DNA of 64,000 nucleotides from Diprion similis. Its lineage: Eukaryota; Arthropoda; Insecta; Hymenoptera; Diprionidae. Position numbers and translations under genes: made by a program. The notes below the pieces were generated by a model, which saw nothing but the letters and a program-made list of their open reading frames with translations, was not told the DNA's origin and made no database searches. The stretch lies in contig NC_060105.1 in the NCBI RefSeq assembly GCF_021155765.1, forward strand, positions 8,367,501 to 8,431,500. The letters are read 5' to 3'. This document shows positions 37,242 through 49,889 of the stretch, in pieces. Position 1 is the first letter of the stretch, and every line of letters starts with the position of its first letter.

Positions 37242-40200
37242 ATGGCGGATCAACGAAGCGAGGGTAAACTCGTAGCTGACGTTAGAAACAACGGGGTTAA
37301 CGGAAACTCGATCTTCGAGGTAAGCTGAAAAACGGACCCTTTCATGCATCCCTCACGTTTTAATTGCGCATTTCCAACGAGGTGAATAAACCCTCTGCGA
37401 GCTGCCTGCTGATTCCATTCGTCTTTCGTATACGCATCGGCTTTCGCTCGAGAAGATCGCATCGGCATTTTCTGCAATAGTTTATACTATGGACGCCATG
37501 GAACGAGCCGCGTCTATAATCGTGAATCGTCTCAGTCTCATTCGTCGCTTCGGAAGATCCGGAGCTCCGGAAGTATGGTGCAAGTGACGTGACGTAACGT
37601 AATACACACGCCTCGACGTGAAGTTGGCTGACTTTCTTTTTGGCGGGAATCGAGTGCACTTTATGCTTTTTACCCAGTGTTTCTAACCCTTTTTTTCTCA
37701 CGCAAAGATTTCGATTCTCTCACGTGTGTATCGGACTAGTTAAGTTACAGATAACGGTTTATAATCTGCTCATTTGTTCCTACGCGGTCGAATCATTCGA
37801 GCTTCCTAAAATTCGAATACCTAATGGGATTAAAGTATAACCGTCTTTTGTTTCGCGCGGTCACAATGTGAGATAGTGATACTACGACGGTGACGTCACA
37901 CGTCTGTGTACATACAAAAGTTACGCACAACAGCGTTGCGGAGTTGTAGCTAATCGTAGCCTGGTGATATATGGTGTTGTTCTTCCTTTGCGACCTGATC
38001 CTATAATATTTGATATTATAATCGGACTTCCAAGAATGGACAAAAAAAAAAAGTGTTTTTCCCTGCTTCTAATAATCGAGGATAGGAAACGATACATATT
38101 ATCACATGTTTGTTGATTATTGGAGAGAAAACTGATCTCTTCCTTATGTGACAATGTCGAAACGCAGATTGCAGGTAATGACTCAGGATTCCGTATCAAT
38201 CATTTAGCAAATTCAAACTTTCAATTGTTATATCCAGTAATTATTTTGTTATACTATTTCGTTGTAACATGTTTTACGATTTTTTCAAAGTATGTAATAT
38301 TAAATCATTTATTCTGCATCTCTGCTTTTGTCTCGTCATAATTATCGCGTTGTTAATTACACACCGGAATCAGTTTAATTGGTAACTTTTAATTAATGTA
38401 CCTTATCTTGTTCCGAGTTTGACTAACACAAGTTATTTTAATTGTGTACTGGAACAACTATCGCATGTCCAAATGCCTGTGTTATCTTGTCGGAGATTTT
38501 TTTTTATCATCCTGTTAAAGCATGCAAGGACATTGACGCTACGTAGGCTTATTTTGTTGGGTGCATTTACGCGTTTCCTTTCAAGGAATGATCTTTACTG
38601 ACCGCGCAGTTTTGACTTGGAATTAGATTTAGAATAACGATACTTCGAGTAAACGAAAAATACACGAAACATATTTTTACATTCATGTTTCCCTGTTTTT
38701 TTTGTGTAGATTTTGAAATGTCGGACAAATCTGAGACTGTATTGCAGGACTCAAGAGATGCGTCATCGCAATCGAATGACATATTCTCATCCATATGACC
38801 TCATAATAATAATTAAATTACAGCAAGCACTTGGGAGACAAATATGCTTATCCTGCTTGTGATTATTTTCATTCTAAGCGTGTAGTTTGAATCAAAGTAA
38901 AGGAGACAACGATTAGAAGAAAATTTCAAATATTCCGTTCAGACTGATTATCATGTACAATTATAGTGGATTCGTTATTTGTATTTTTGTATTGTTATAT
39001 GTATTTTTACCTCATCGTAAATGTGTACAAGAAAAAATTTTCAAACCGTTGATGATACAGATTTTGCGAAGCACACAACATCGAACCGCAATTAAGGGCA
39101 TGTAGTACTTCTACCTTTACCGACCGAGCAGACTGATCCTTTTTCTTCCTATTTCAAATACACAAATGTGAGGAGAAGGTTCAAATTTCATTTTTATATT
39201 CATTATGGGAAGAAAAAGGATTAGTTTGCTCAGTTGGTAAAGGTGGGAGTATTACATCACCTTAAGTCCAACATGTATCGGAATTCCCAAAAAATGATTT
39301 GACGCTGTGTAAAAAGTTCGTTTGATTTCTTACATCTAGATTATTCTTGTGCAATTTATTTTTTTTGGCTATCAGCTCAAGAATAATTCTTTCAGTCTGG
39401 AGATGACATGTTCGTCGACGAAACATCGCCGTCGACGCCTATTAGTGGAAAAGCAAAACATTCGCGACGAACCAGCGACGTCATCGACAGCGTTCGTATC
39501 TCCGAATATATGCAGGCATCCGGGCATTCGACACCGCAACAGAAAAAGCCAGCTCATCTTGATTTGGTTGGTTCGATAAATGAATTGTTTGTTATTTGCC
39601 TGGTGTTCCGATCGATCAAGTTTGATCGGTAATTAAATTTGCTGCTGCTAGGACCGTGATTCGATGATAAACTTTCGAAGAGTGAATAAAACCTGAGTAT
39701 AACCATTTCAGAATGCCGAAATATTGAAATTTATTGCTGAATACGAAAGATATTTGATTCGTTTATTCTTGGATTTACGAGGTTGAAATTAGTAACGTTA
39801 CAATTCTTTCGAATTATGAGTGTGTTTTGTTTTATTACGGCTTACTAAATTTCAGACAATTCCAAAATCGCGAAATAACGGTTTTCACTCAGTATGAGTC
39901 GTTACGATCACGTTACTAACTTCAATATCATTTGAATTTCATGTGATCAAGCTTAATCGATCGAAACTTCAGATACAACAAAAATAATCAGACAATCCAT
40001 CAGTAGTTGAGAGGGTTCCACACTTTCGCACTGCAGATGATACCGAAATTCTGAAAAAAAGTCTCGTTGATTAGTTCTTCTAATTGTAAGAACAAGTAAT
40101 TACTTAGAGTTTTGAGATTCTCAAACTCGCTCTCTTTTTTCCAAGAATTTTGTCACCATTTTTAAGTGATGAATTTTTTTTCCTCAACCCATTAGTGGTA

Positions 40201-42604
40201 TTGATTTTTTCGACTAAAGATGTTGCCTCTTTGGTTGGAGGCTTCTTCTGCCATCTTTGGATTAAACTTTTTGGCTTAGATGAACTTCCTTAAAACTCAC
40301 ATATATGTCGTCAATCGGTCGAATCTGTGCGGCGGTGGACTTTATCGGTTGTTGACTATTATAGTATCAACAAATGTAGACATAAGCCAAGGCCACAATT
40401 ATGAAAAAAAAAATCTGGTGGATCTATATGCCAGACGATAATTGTATGCACAGCGCTTTTTTGAAGTAATAATGATAGGGGTGGCAATGAGAATTAGTTT
40501 CTGGTATATTGAAGTTACACTTGCGCATGTTTTTTGAACTTGTAAAATACCTCAGTCTCTGTAATTTTTATTCCGAAAAAGCACTGTCCGTACAATCATC
40601 GTCGCGCACGCCAATTCAACAGGTTTTTTCCATGTGGTAGAATTGAACGAAAACGGATTGGCCACCTGTTATTCAAATAAGTTCATTTATTAGCGTAAAA
40701 CGAGCGTAAAACGGAGATTTCTGTCAATTCTTCCGAAGGTGCAGTGTCAAAATTATACGTTTTTGGATCGTTTTCCACCTAAGATTGCAAGCTTTGCTCT
40801 TCTTGGCTCTTCTCTACTATACTATTTCATTTGTATGCATGTTTGCCTAATTGTCTACCCTGTTTGCATTTGTTTGTCGCAATTCACACACAAGTTTCAT
40901 TGTTCATCTTTCGAAAATTTGTTTGTATCGTGTCGATTTGGGAAATGTTTATTATACCTGCATTGACTGAAAATTCTGATCAAATTATAACTGTAGGAGA
41001 AAGAACATTCACAGTTTACACTACTTACTAACCGATATTAATTACTAATTATCACCAGGTATCTCCGGATCAAGGGTATGAAGGCACACCGGGTAATGAT
41101 CCCAGGATAATTCCAAGCTGGATGCACAAAAGAACGGATCACATCGACGCAACACCCCCTGGCCCTAGCGATGAAAATGAAGAAGAGCAAACTGTCGTTG
41201 GGTAACATATATCTATAATTCTATATGACTGATCTTGGTGCAAAATATTCGTACCAATTTTCCCTGTTTTTAGCATAAAATAACGTGAGGTAAAGTTCGA
41301 CGAGAGTGATGAAATTTTTTATTTTTTGCAGAACCCCAATTGGAATAACAGCTAAGATGCCAGTTAGCCAAGAGTCATTACAGTATAATATGAGTCATGC
41401 CAAAAGGGGAACGTGCTTAATATTCAACCATGAAGTATTTGAAACAGGATTCTCCAAACGGGAAGGATCCAGCATTGATGCCAAGCGGATCGAAGCCACT
41501 TTCACTAAATTAGGCTTCGACGTTCTGATTCGTGACAATCTTGAGCATAGTGACGTACTCGATGAGATAAATAAATGTGCGAAACTTACCACATAAATCT
41601 TATCTAAAGACTGATTTCATGATTATTGTAAAAGTTTGAAATGATTTTAATCTTTCTTTATCATTGACAGTCAGAATTAACGCGTACATCGTTTATTTTT
41701 AGTGAGTTCAGCAGATCATACCAACAACGATTGCGTATGCGTATTTTTACTGACGCATGGACTGAACAATAATTTGGTTATGGCCAAGGACGTTGCCTAC
41801 AGGGCTGACAAAATTTGGAAACCATTTACCGCCGATATTTGTCCAACACTGGCAGGAAAACCAAAATTATTTTTTTATCAGGTAAAGCAATAGTTACATT
41901 ATCTGCTATAGTTAACAATACCTTTTTTGTTTCGTTATTTTCGCTAGAGACGGACAAACCAATTGGAATATCTTCTAGAAATTGTCGCTGAAAACCAGGC
42001 TTTCAAAACTTGGATTCCAAACTAAATACAACAAATTTCGTGTAATATGATGTCACTGATCCATTTTCGGTTCCGAACGAAACCAGTGAAATAAAATTCA
42101 ATTGTATTGCAGGCTTGTCGAGGAGACAAATTGGACGGCGGTGTTATGCTCATGTCGCGGACCAGTAATACCCAGACAGATTCCGCAGTTGCCTCGTATA
42201 AAATTCCAACCCATTCCGATTTTCTGATTGCTCACAGTTCCGTAGACGGTATGTTAGATTATTTAAATTGCAAAAAAGATTTCGATGTCGATTTAAATTA
42301 CTAGTATAACTTCTCATACTTTGCGCCAGGCGTAATAATTTGCTTTTTGGTAATTTGTGTTTCACTAGGATTTTTTTCGTGGCGTAATCCCGAGGAGGGA
42401 ACGTGGTACATTCAGTGTTTGTGCTCCGTCCTGGATGAGTTTGCAGAGACGACTGATCTGATGAGGATGCTGACGATAACTGCGCGGAAAGTAGCAACCG
42501 AATTTCAATCTTACGACGATATGAATCTGCAGAAGAACGAGCAGAAACAAGTTCCATCGACAACGTCGATGTTGATAAGAGACTTATATTTTAAACCAAA
42601 ATAA
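37242..42604 (+). CDS. Caspase copy 1: effector-type caspase with all catalytic residues
   Basis: Cysteine protease cutting after Asp, of the Drosophila Drice/Dcp-1 and caspase-3/7 class, acting in apoptosis. Exons read as 37,242-37,319, 39,396-39,566, 41,059-41,201, 41,332-41,576, 41,703-41,881, 42,113-42,248 and 42,369-42,604, all GT-AG and phase-consistent, giving 395 aa. The first ~139 residues are a polar prodomain without CARD or DED character. Then come the RRG-type opening strand, the S1 Arg in KREGSSID (R174), catalytic His in LTHG (H231), catalytic Cys in QACRG (C274, pentapeptide split by an intron), a likely linker cleavage at TQTD|S (D295) and the second S1 Arg in SWRN (R323). 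The C-terminal small subunit ends RDLYFKPK. The exon 2 donor (TTG|GTTGGT) is weak and is the least certain junction. An in-frame ATG at 37,158 would add 28 residues. It is the founder-like copy of the local array. Confidence 0.9.
37639..37649 (+). promoter_or_regulatory. E2F-like site in first intron of caspase copy 1
   Basis: TTTGGCGGGAA matches the E2F/DP consensus (TTTSSCGS core). It lies 320 bases into intron 1, where insect genes often keep enhancer elements. E2F control of caspase genes is known in animals. Binding here is inferred from the motif only. Confidence 0.35.
39092..39266. mobile_element. MITE-like palindromic element in caspase copy 1 intron 1
   Basis: About 175 bp bounded by TTAAGGGCATGTAGTACT on the left and the related AATACTCCCACCTTTACC (read on the other strand) on the right. 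Each ~60-bp arm is an imperfect inverted copy of the other, both containing ACCTTTACC, GACTGATCC or ACTAATCC, and TTTTTCTTCC. The ends carry TTAA. There is no coding capacity, so it would be a non-autonomous DNA transposon. A related degraded copy lies at 15,913-16,060. Confidence 0.6.
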
Positions 42605-45600
42605 TGACGCAAAGCTTGTAGCTAGCAATTATAAAGAAGAAAAGAATTGACACTTTGTTCAGCGACAAGACACTGCGGGCGTTGAGCAAAATTCGTGTTT
42701 TATTGAAATTACAATTGTTCATCAGTCATTTTGGGCCCGCACTTTACACTATATAGATAATATATAGTTGTGAAATTTGTATTTTTTGGTATGGCGTTGG
42801 AGATGTCAAATATTTCCGACTTGGTTTTCAGGAGCAAGAACTGGAACAAGAAAGATTAAGTACAAACCCACCCCGCATCATTCAGTAAAACTTATATAAT
42901 CTCAGAATATTCAATGTTGAACTTTACACACGTGCATATTTTCTTGATTAATGATACATAAGAATTTCTTTTTTTTTTATACTCTATATTTCCATTATCA
43001 TGCGAATTGGTCGCTTATAATTTATTCATCTTACCACACTAAGACTGTTCGTTGCTCGTTACAGAAGACAATTATTTGCTCACATACGTATTATTATTCC
43101 TAACTAAGATTAATTAAGCTGATTCGAACCAGTTATTAGTCGGTACGAATAGTAATTTATACATCATTTGTATGTTCGTGTCAATTAAGGTTCGTATTAC
43201 AAGTTATTTTTGGTCGTTAGTTATTACGCCTACTTATAATTTGTTACTAAACTCTCACAGTCTGGCAAAAAAAAGTTGTGCCATTTTGTAATATACACGT
43301 GGGTACAAAAACTTTATGATATTAATTCCTGCAAGTATCAGGTCGATCGCTACAGACGCATTTGCTCGCCCTATCGATGTTCCGTGATTATATATTACCG
43401 TTGTTTTACCCGTATTCTCTTTGCTTTTGATTGATATTTTTTCTGCCTTTATTCTCTTTTTTTGTCAGTCTTAATTCCTCTAGAAAACACATAACGAGGT
43501 TGCGAAATTTGTTATAAAGAGAAATTAAGGTTATACGTGTATAAAAATGTTTTGTCGCGGAACACAGCAAAATGCAGATTCAGTGCCATCTAAATGCGAC
43601 ACATGCACTGCACTTGATGTGAGGAAACCATAACGAGCTTAATACGGATATTTTTTGGTGGCCAGAAGTCATTACGCACATATATGTACTATAGGCACCC
43701 TACATGTAAGAAATATAGCGAAATGCATAATTAGTAGTATTTTCCTTGATCATAATACACCGAACATTAATATATCAAATATTTATTCAGACGGTACATA
43801 TGAACTACTAATTGTTACACTACTTATATAAGTATCATCTAGATATATAAAGTATCAGAATAGTATTATCGTTTTTTATTTACCTACATTTTCGGTGATT
43901 TTTATCGTAACATTGCAATGATGGAATAAATGTTAAAGTAATTTTTTTGAAATTTAAAAAAAAAAAAAAAAAAAAAAAACATGTTCAATTCATTCCAATG
44001 CGAGAATAACCGTTATATTGTGATTGCTATTAGTTGATAATATTATTTGACAAATAGCCGTGATCATAGAATTCCATCAAAAGTGCCGTAAAAATAAATT
44101 AGAAATAAAAACTAGTGTAGACTTTGTTATTGAGTATCATGTGAATGAAAATTGAATACGAGAGGCTGCAAGAAATGTTTCATTTTTATATCCCGATCTT
44201 GTAAAGTCCTGCTTTCAAGTTTAAGTGCATGCAGGACGTATTTAGTGTGATGTATTCACGTTGTACTTACGTTTGCAGAAAATTCAAAAATGTTTCAAAG
44301 CATGATATTGTCTAGGCTAGTTAACGAATGTTACGATTAACTTATTACCGCCTCATTCGCTTGTCGTCGATCAGTCGATAAATGCAGGTCTGTGAAGACT
44401 GAAGTTGCGAACATAACACGCATACCTGCAATTTAGTTTCGAACATATGTATCTCAAGAACTCACGAAAATGAAAAGCCGATTACTTGAACTAGCATTTT
44501 TATGAGAAATTTTTAGTTGCCGAAGAAACTAGTCGTAGTTCGAAACGAGTTATTCCGTAGAAAGCGGCATTAGAGTTGAGAAAATTCTACAATACTCGCT
44601 GACGAAATTTTTCACTTCGTTTTCAAAGACATAATACGAAGTGACACGAATTCCTCATTCCAACAAACAGACAGAGTCATCAAAATGAGCTCGTAATTTA
44701 TCGATCACGCTGTTGACGGTATACTCGCTTAGTAAAATCCAGAAACTGCCTTTCGCAAATCTCTAGAGATTTTTGTCCCATCCTCGATTGTGAACTCAAA
44801 TACCTTGCTTGCATATATTATCATACTGTCATTTCTTTTATCTGACAATCCAACGCAGTTCGTCACTTTTCAATTCAATAGTACACAATTCGAGTACTTT
44901 AACTGCGCTTCACAAAATCATCCGCCAAAATATTTCATTCCAGTCAAGGGAAAAATTGGTAAATCATTTTTATAAAAGCACATTTACCACCAAAGATTGG
45001 TGGTTCGTAAATAATACTGAACTAATTTTTGAAAATTGTGAAAGCGTATGTGAAAATATCGAATTGACATACAGTAAAACCTCAATTATCCGAACCATGA
45101 CTTAATTTATCCGAACGCTCAATTACCCGAACGTCAGCTCAGAAAGTATATTTTTGGTGCGAAATATACATTGTTGCTCGCTGAAAAGTGTGGAGCAGCC
45201 GTTCGTTGATTGACAATAAGACGACTATGTAAAACTAATGCAATAAAATAATCTTTCGGTGTTAGAAAGCGGTTCAAAATGTTTGTAGATATTTAATACG
45301 AACTGTTTGTCGATTTGAGTTTGTGTTGTATGAAGGCGTATTATCATAACTTAAGATAAAAATTGCATCTCGGTTATACAAATTTTCGTTCATCCAAACT
45401 AGGCGTGGAGACTTTTGTTCAGGACATCGAAATGAACATCATTCACGAATGTGGGCCGAATTCCCATAACATTTGTGAGGTGTTCCTCCTCCCAACTAAC
45501 AATCGTTATCACTAGAGGTGGGACGCAAAAATTTGCAAAATGCATCGCTCTACTCTAAAATCGTTAAAAAATAAAATTCGTTATCGCGAAACTCATGCTA

Positions 45601-48384
45601 CTTGTAACAAATTACATATTGATTTTTTTCAAAACATTAATTATATGATATGACACATGAACATTTTCTGTGGGGTATCGAAATCTATATACGATTTTTG
45701 TGTGTATTCTCTTGAAGGACCTATTTGAATTCTATCGTCGAGACCGGACACAAACAACTGTACACAACATTTTGATGAGACCTGATTTATCCATCCGACA
45801 TTTTAAGCAGGGTAGATCGCTCCCGGAATCGTTATTATTATTTCTATTGCTACTATTATGTACGTTATTTGTACTCGAATTTTTATCTGCAGTTTGCAAT
45901 CCATGGGTAAATGCTCAGATATGTGTACTTGAACTCGCAGTATACAGAGTACTTTATTTTATTCGCCCCAGTACCCAGGCTGATTACTCCGAAAATAAGC
46001 AAGATACGAAATAATGTTTTTTACTAAATATTTAAGGCTTGAAGAGGAAAGAAGATGAGAGTTTCATAAATTTCGTAGGTAGACCCGTCAAGGTCGGGTG
46101 AAGGTCAACTTGATTTCTTTTCAATTTAGTAGATGTTTTTCATCGGCATCTGAGAGTACGTCAAATTCTGCATCAAGGAGTTCCCTCGTGCTTAACACCT
46201 AAATTTTACCGGCAATAAGATACGAACCGGTCGAATTTCTACGAAGCAAGGTACTTAATAATTGAGGACTCAAGTATTCTAATTCTGAAAGCTGTTTGTT
46301 TGTATCGTACTTCATTCATTTAATACCAAAAAATAACGCAAGTTCGCTTTCTATTTTCCAACTTTATTTCCAACAGCTTGCGGTTGACAACAAGTGTCCA
46401 ACCGCTTAAGGGAACACGTCAGCGAAACTCTAAACTTTTTCGATATGCTTGAAACTTCATTCCGTTACGTTCCACATGTGGCCAGTTACTATTTAAAATA
46501 ACGTCAAAAAACTCCTTGCGTTACAATTCTCATCGAAAAAATCTGAAAAAGTTCCACAGCCACTACAGGAGTGCAGAGAACAAAAGTTACCATGGAAATC
46601 GCAATCCGCAAAACGGATGACCTAATCGTGGTATGGAACGAATGACTAGTTGACAGGAAAAAAAAACCACATCAGGAAAAGTGGCGACATTAGCGAATAG
46701 AACTTCGTTTATTCTACGCCCAACCTACCAGCACACAACACCGCTATTCGCAATACCGTTTCTTCCTCGCTCCTTGCCTCTAGAGATTTTTTTGGGTTAC
46801 TTCACCTTTGATTCCATCCTTTATTGGTACCGTTTCTATCGCTATTGTACCTTTCACCTTTGTTCTGCCGTTTAGCTTCACTTCCTTCCTTCCACCGACC
46901 TTTACTACCGTTTTTCTCTTGTGTTATCTCTAAGTTTCATTTAAATTAAAATCAGTGTCTGTGTGCCCGAGTCACCGGCTAAGGTAAGGCTGTTGCCATT
47001 GTATCGAATCGTTACGAAGTTGCTCATATTTTCTGTTTTCTCGTATCGTCATGATTTCCTTGACTAATTAATTTCGTATCGTTGTCTCGTTGAGCGACCT
47101 CGTTACTACCGAATAAGTATTTCTCTCATATATTTAAATTTCTTTGATTTTCCGGTAATTTTCTGTTAAACTGCTTCTGTAATTTCTATCGTTTTGATTT
47201 ATTCCTTAAGGTATTTTTCTAAAAAGACCCGCCAAGTACCACTTGTACAAACCAGCTTCCATGACAAACTGCTGTCGCCTTCGTAAAATCACAAATTATA
47301 TCCCATCGACAAGCGTAGTAACAACAGGATTGTGATCTTTGATTATTAACAATGCACTAATTCTTATCGTGTATCTCATCGTAATAAGTACGATAGTATA
47401 CGGTACCTAAGTCCTCAACTGAGGGTAACAGCAGTTTAACGTTACAATACATAATATAATAAGAAATAACATAATAAATTCGGTATCTTTGCAATCTGCA
47501 AAGTAATTGATTTACATAGTATTTTTTCTTCGGCATAAATCTACCGAAGTACAAATTTATGTTCATAACCGACTTCCTTTTTCGTATATGCATTGTTTTG
47601 TCTATTATACACTTAATCACTGTAAGCTGTGATTTGTCAGACATCATTTTCGTTTCCATCTGTGAATCACCCAGCACCCACGTCAGTACCGTTTGCGCCC
47701 CCTATAGTATCTCATCACAATAACGCGTCCATTCATTTTATAAAATGATGAACATAATAGAAAGTTTATCGTGTTGCCGGCCTTCAAAATTTTTATAGTT
47801 TTATAAAATCGCACATTTATGCAGTGTTTGCCTTACTCACCGTTTTCCGATGGTGCTGGAAGAATCTCTGTCTCCAGGAAGTTCGCATCCTTTTGCGATA
47901 TCGCAACTGCGATTTTTAGAGTTCAGTCAGTTTGAAACTTTCTACCTAGTGCAGTTCACTGCTAAATAGCTATACATTTTTTTTTCTCTTAATTTCTCAT
48001 CGATCAAACTGACAATAAGCGTAGAGACCGATTTGTATTTTTTGAAATATCTATATTTTAATCATTACCTGATTTATACGGGCTTGAAGAAGTTACATTT
48101 ATATCAGGAAACGGTTAAAAATGTGATTGGGCCATTCGTTTTTGCTGGCTGATCTGGAAGGTTCATAAATTAACTAAAATATAACTAAATAATCACGAAT
48201 AAAACTGTGGAAGAAATGTTGAATAAAAAAAGGACGACTGTCAATATTATCACCGATAAACTTGAATTTCTTTATAGCGCCTGAGGACCGCAGCGATTTT
48301 TCAATATTCGTCGCCAAGTTCAAGCCGAAACGCGAGAATTCCTGACTCGATCAGACCAACTTTAATCAAGAATCGTCACTCAGG
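42605..48384. other. 5.8 kb spacer between caspase copies 1 and 2
   Basis: No supportable gene. It holds a poly-A run at ~43,957-43,979, a pogo/Tigger-like transposon end near 45,072, a CTTAAGGGAACACGTCAGC segment at ~46,404 and a perfect 14-bp palindrome TTGCGATATCGCAA at 47,893-47,906, upstream of copy 2. The first few hundred bases are probably 3' UTR of copy 1; AATAAA occurs only much further on, at ~43,925. Confidence 0.5.
45072..45400. mobile_element. Possible pogo/Tigger-like transposon remnant
   Basis: CAGTAAAACCTCAATTATCC followed by two more (T)ATCCGAAC/ACCCGAAC phrases is the style of terminal sequence seen in pogo/Tigger-type DNA transposons. A similar phrase, CTCGGTTATACAAATTTTCG, recurs ~290 bp later. 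I found no matching inverted end and no transposase, so this would be a solo, decayed end. Confidence 0.3.
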
Positions 48385-49875
48385 ATGTCTAATCAGCACA
48401 ATACTGCACCAGGGAGTTCGTCTTCGAATCTATCGTGAGAGATTTGTCTGTTGAAACTTAGGACTAAACCATATACTCTCCGTTCCACTAATCTGTAGCA
48501 TTTTTATCTGTAGTATTAACCGATATGCGTCCCGTTAGAAATTGCAAATATTTACAGAATTGGAACGACTCCAATCAATAGGATGCCGATTGCTATGGAT
48601 GCGGATTGCTACAACATGTCTCACCGAAACCGAGGAAAATGCATCGTCTTTATGAACGAGGAATTCTTATCAGGGAAGGATAACGGAGGCAGATTCACTA
48701 AGGACATCGAACGGATTCAGACTACGTTCTCTAATTTAGGTTTCAGAGTTATAGTTCATGCTAACCTTGTCCGCAGCGCAATTATGGAGGAAATTGAAGA
48801 ACGTGAGAACTTTCATTATTTGCATTTTTAATGGATTTTTGTATTAAAGTCATTATTCATTTCCAGTGAGTAATGAAGATTATACTCATGACGATTGCAT
48901 CTGCATATTTGTGCTAACCGATCACGGACCGGAATCCGGAGAACTCATGGCTTTCGATAAACCTTATCATTATAACACGATTTGGAAACTTTTCGCAGCT
49001 GGAAAATGTCGGAACTTAGCCGGAAAGCCGAAATTATTCTTCTTTCAAGTGAAGTGTTGATTGAATAATGCAAAAAGTCATTAACGTCAAGAAAAAGATT
49101 AATTCTCATCAATCCTACGTGTTTCAGGCTTGCGAAGACCGCTACGTTGACAACACTGTGGAATTCGTTAGTGATGATAACATGGTTCACAGAATCACTG
49201 AACAATCAAATATGGAACACGAATCGGAAATAATGCCCGATGCAGTTCCCTTTGGATTCCCAAATTACATAAATCCCCGCGATTCGACCGAGGAAATGTA
49301 TAAAATTCCCTTGTATGCTGACTTCTTGTTAGCTCACAGCTCTGCCGAAGGTACGCGCTGATTTATTTGATTCAATAGCAGTTTCGTTCCTAATTAAATT
49401 GCATTATTTCTGCTAGAACATTAACTGAATTCATTCAAATTCCATTCTTCATTCTTGAGCTTCGATATCACAGTTTTCCAACCGGAAATTTGCTGATAAA
49501 ATTTCTTCTGCTGCAGACTTTCTCATCATGCCCGGTAGTACAAGTGGAACTTGGTACATTCAGACTTTGTGTGACGTACTAGACGAGTCAGCTAATCAGA
49601 AGGAATTATTAAAAATGTTGTGTACCACTGCAAGAAAAGTAGCTATCGAATGTGAACATGCGGTCCACAGCGCTACGGAGACGAGTGTAATGAAGAAAAT
49701 GCCTTCATTTACGAGTTCCTTAACGAGGAACTTGTATATCACACCAAAAAGGTGGGAAATCATTTTTTATCACACTTTTGCAGTCAAGCGGGACCAAAGT
49801 CGCCGATTTCATCTTAGTCTTGTAAGGTTAGGTACGCGCATGCGCAGTTCACAATTGCTTCACTTTCGTCCCTAG
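48385..49875 (+). CDS. Caspase copy 2: probable pseudo-protease (decoy) caspase
   Basis: Exons 48,385-48,434, 48,558-48,802, 48,867-49,048, 49,128-49,350 and 49,517-49,875 keep GT-AG ends and the same phases as copy 1, giving 352 aa with no internal stop. The prodomain is short (~25 aa, MSNQHNTAPGSSSSNLS...). The fold is clearly caspase (YNMSH..RGKCIVF, LAGKPKLFFFQAC, GTWYIQTLCDVLDES). Key changes from active caspases: S1 Arg replaced (KDNGG in place of KREG), one residue inserted before the His (LTDHG), QACED for QACRG, and SWRN replaced by IMPG, so the second S1 Arg is gone. The intersubunit linker exon is 223 bp against 136 bp. The stop shared by copies 1 and 3 is lost, adding ~40 residues after ITPK; alternatively AAAAG|GTGGGA is a donor. 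Expected to fold but not to bind a P1 Asp normally; a c-FLIP-like regulatory role is inference. Confidence 0.8.
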
Positions 49876-49879
49876 GGAG

Positions 49880-49885
49880 AATAAA
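49880..49885 (+). terminator. Candidate poly(A) signal of caspase copy 2
   Basis: AATAAA begins five bases after the TAG stop of copy 2. The nearness would give a very short 3' UTR, which fits the idea that the C-terminal extension ran into former 3' UTR. Confidence 0.35.
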
Positions 49886-49889
49886 TTGA

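Noticed and set aside
46404..46425. Third copy of the TTAAGGGCA MITE
   Set aside because: CTTAAGGGAACACGTCAGC shares only the first eight bases with the element; similarity stops there.
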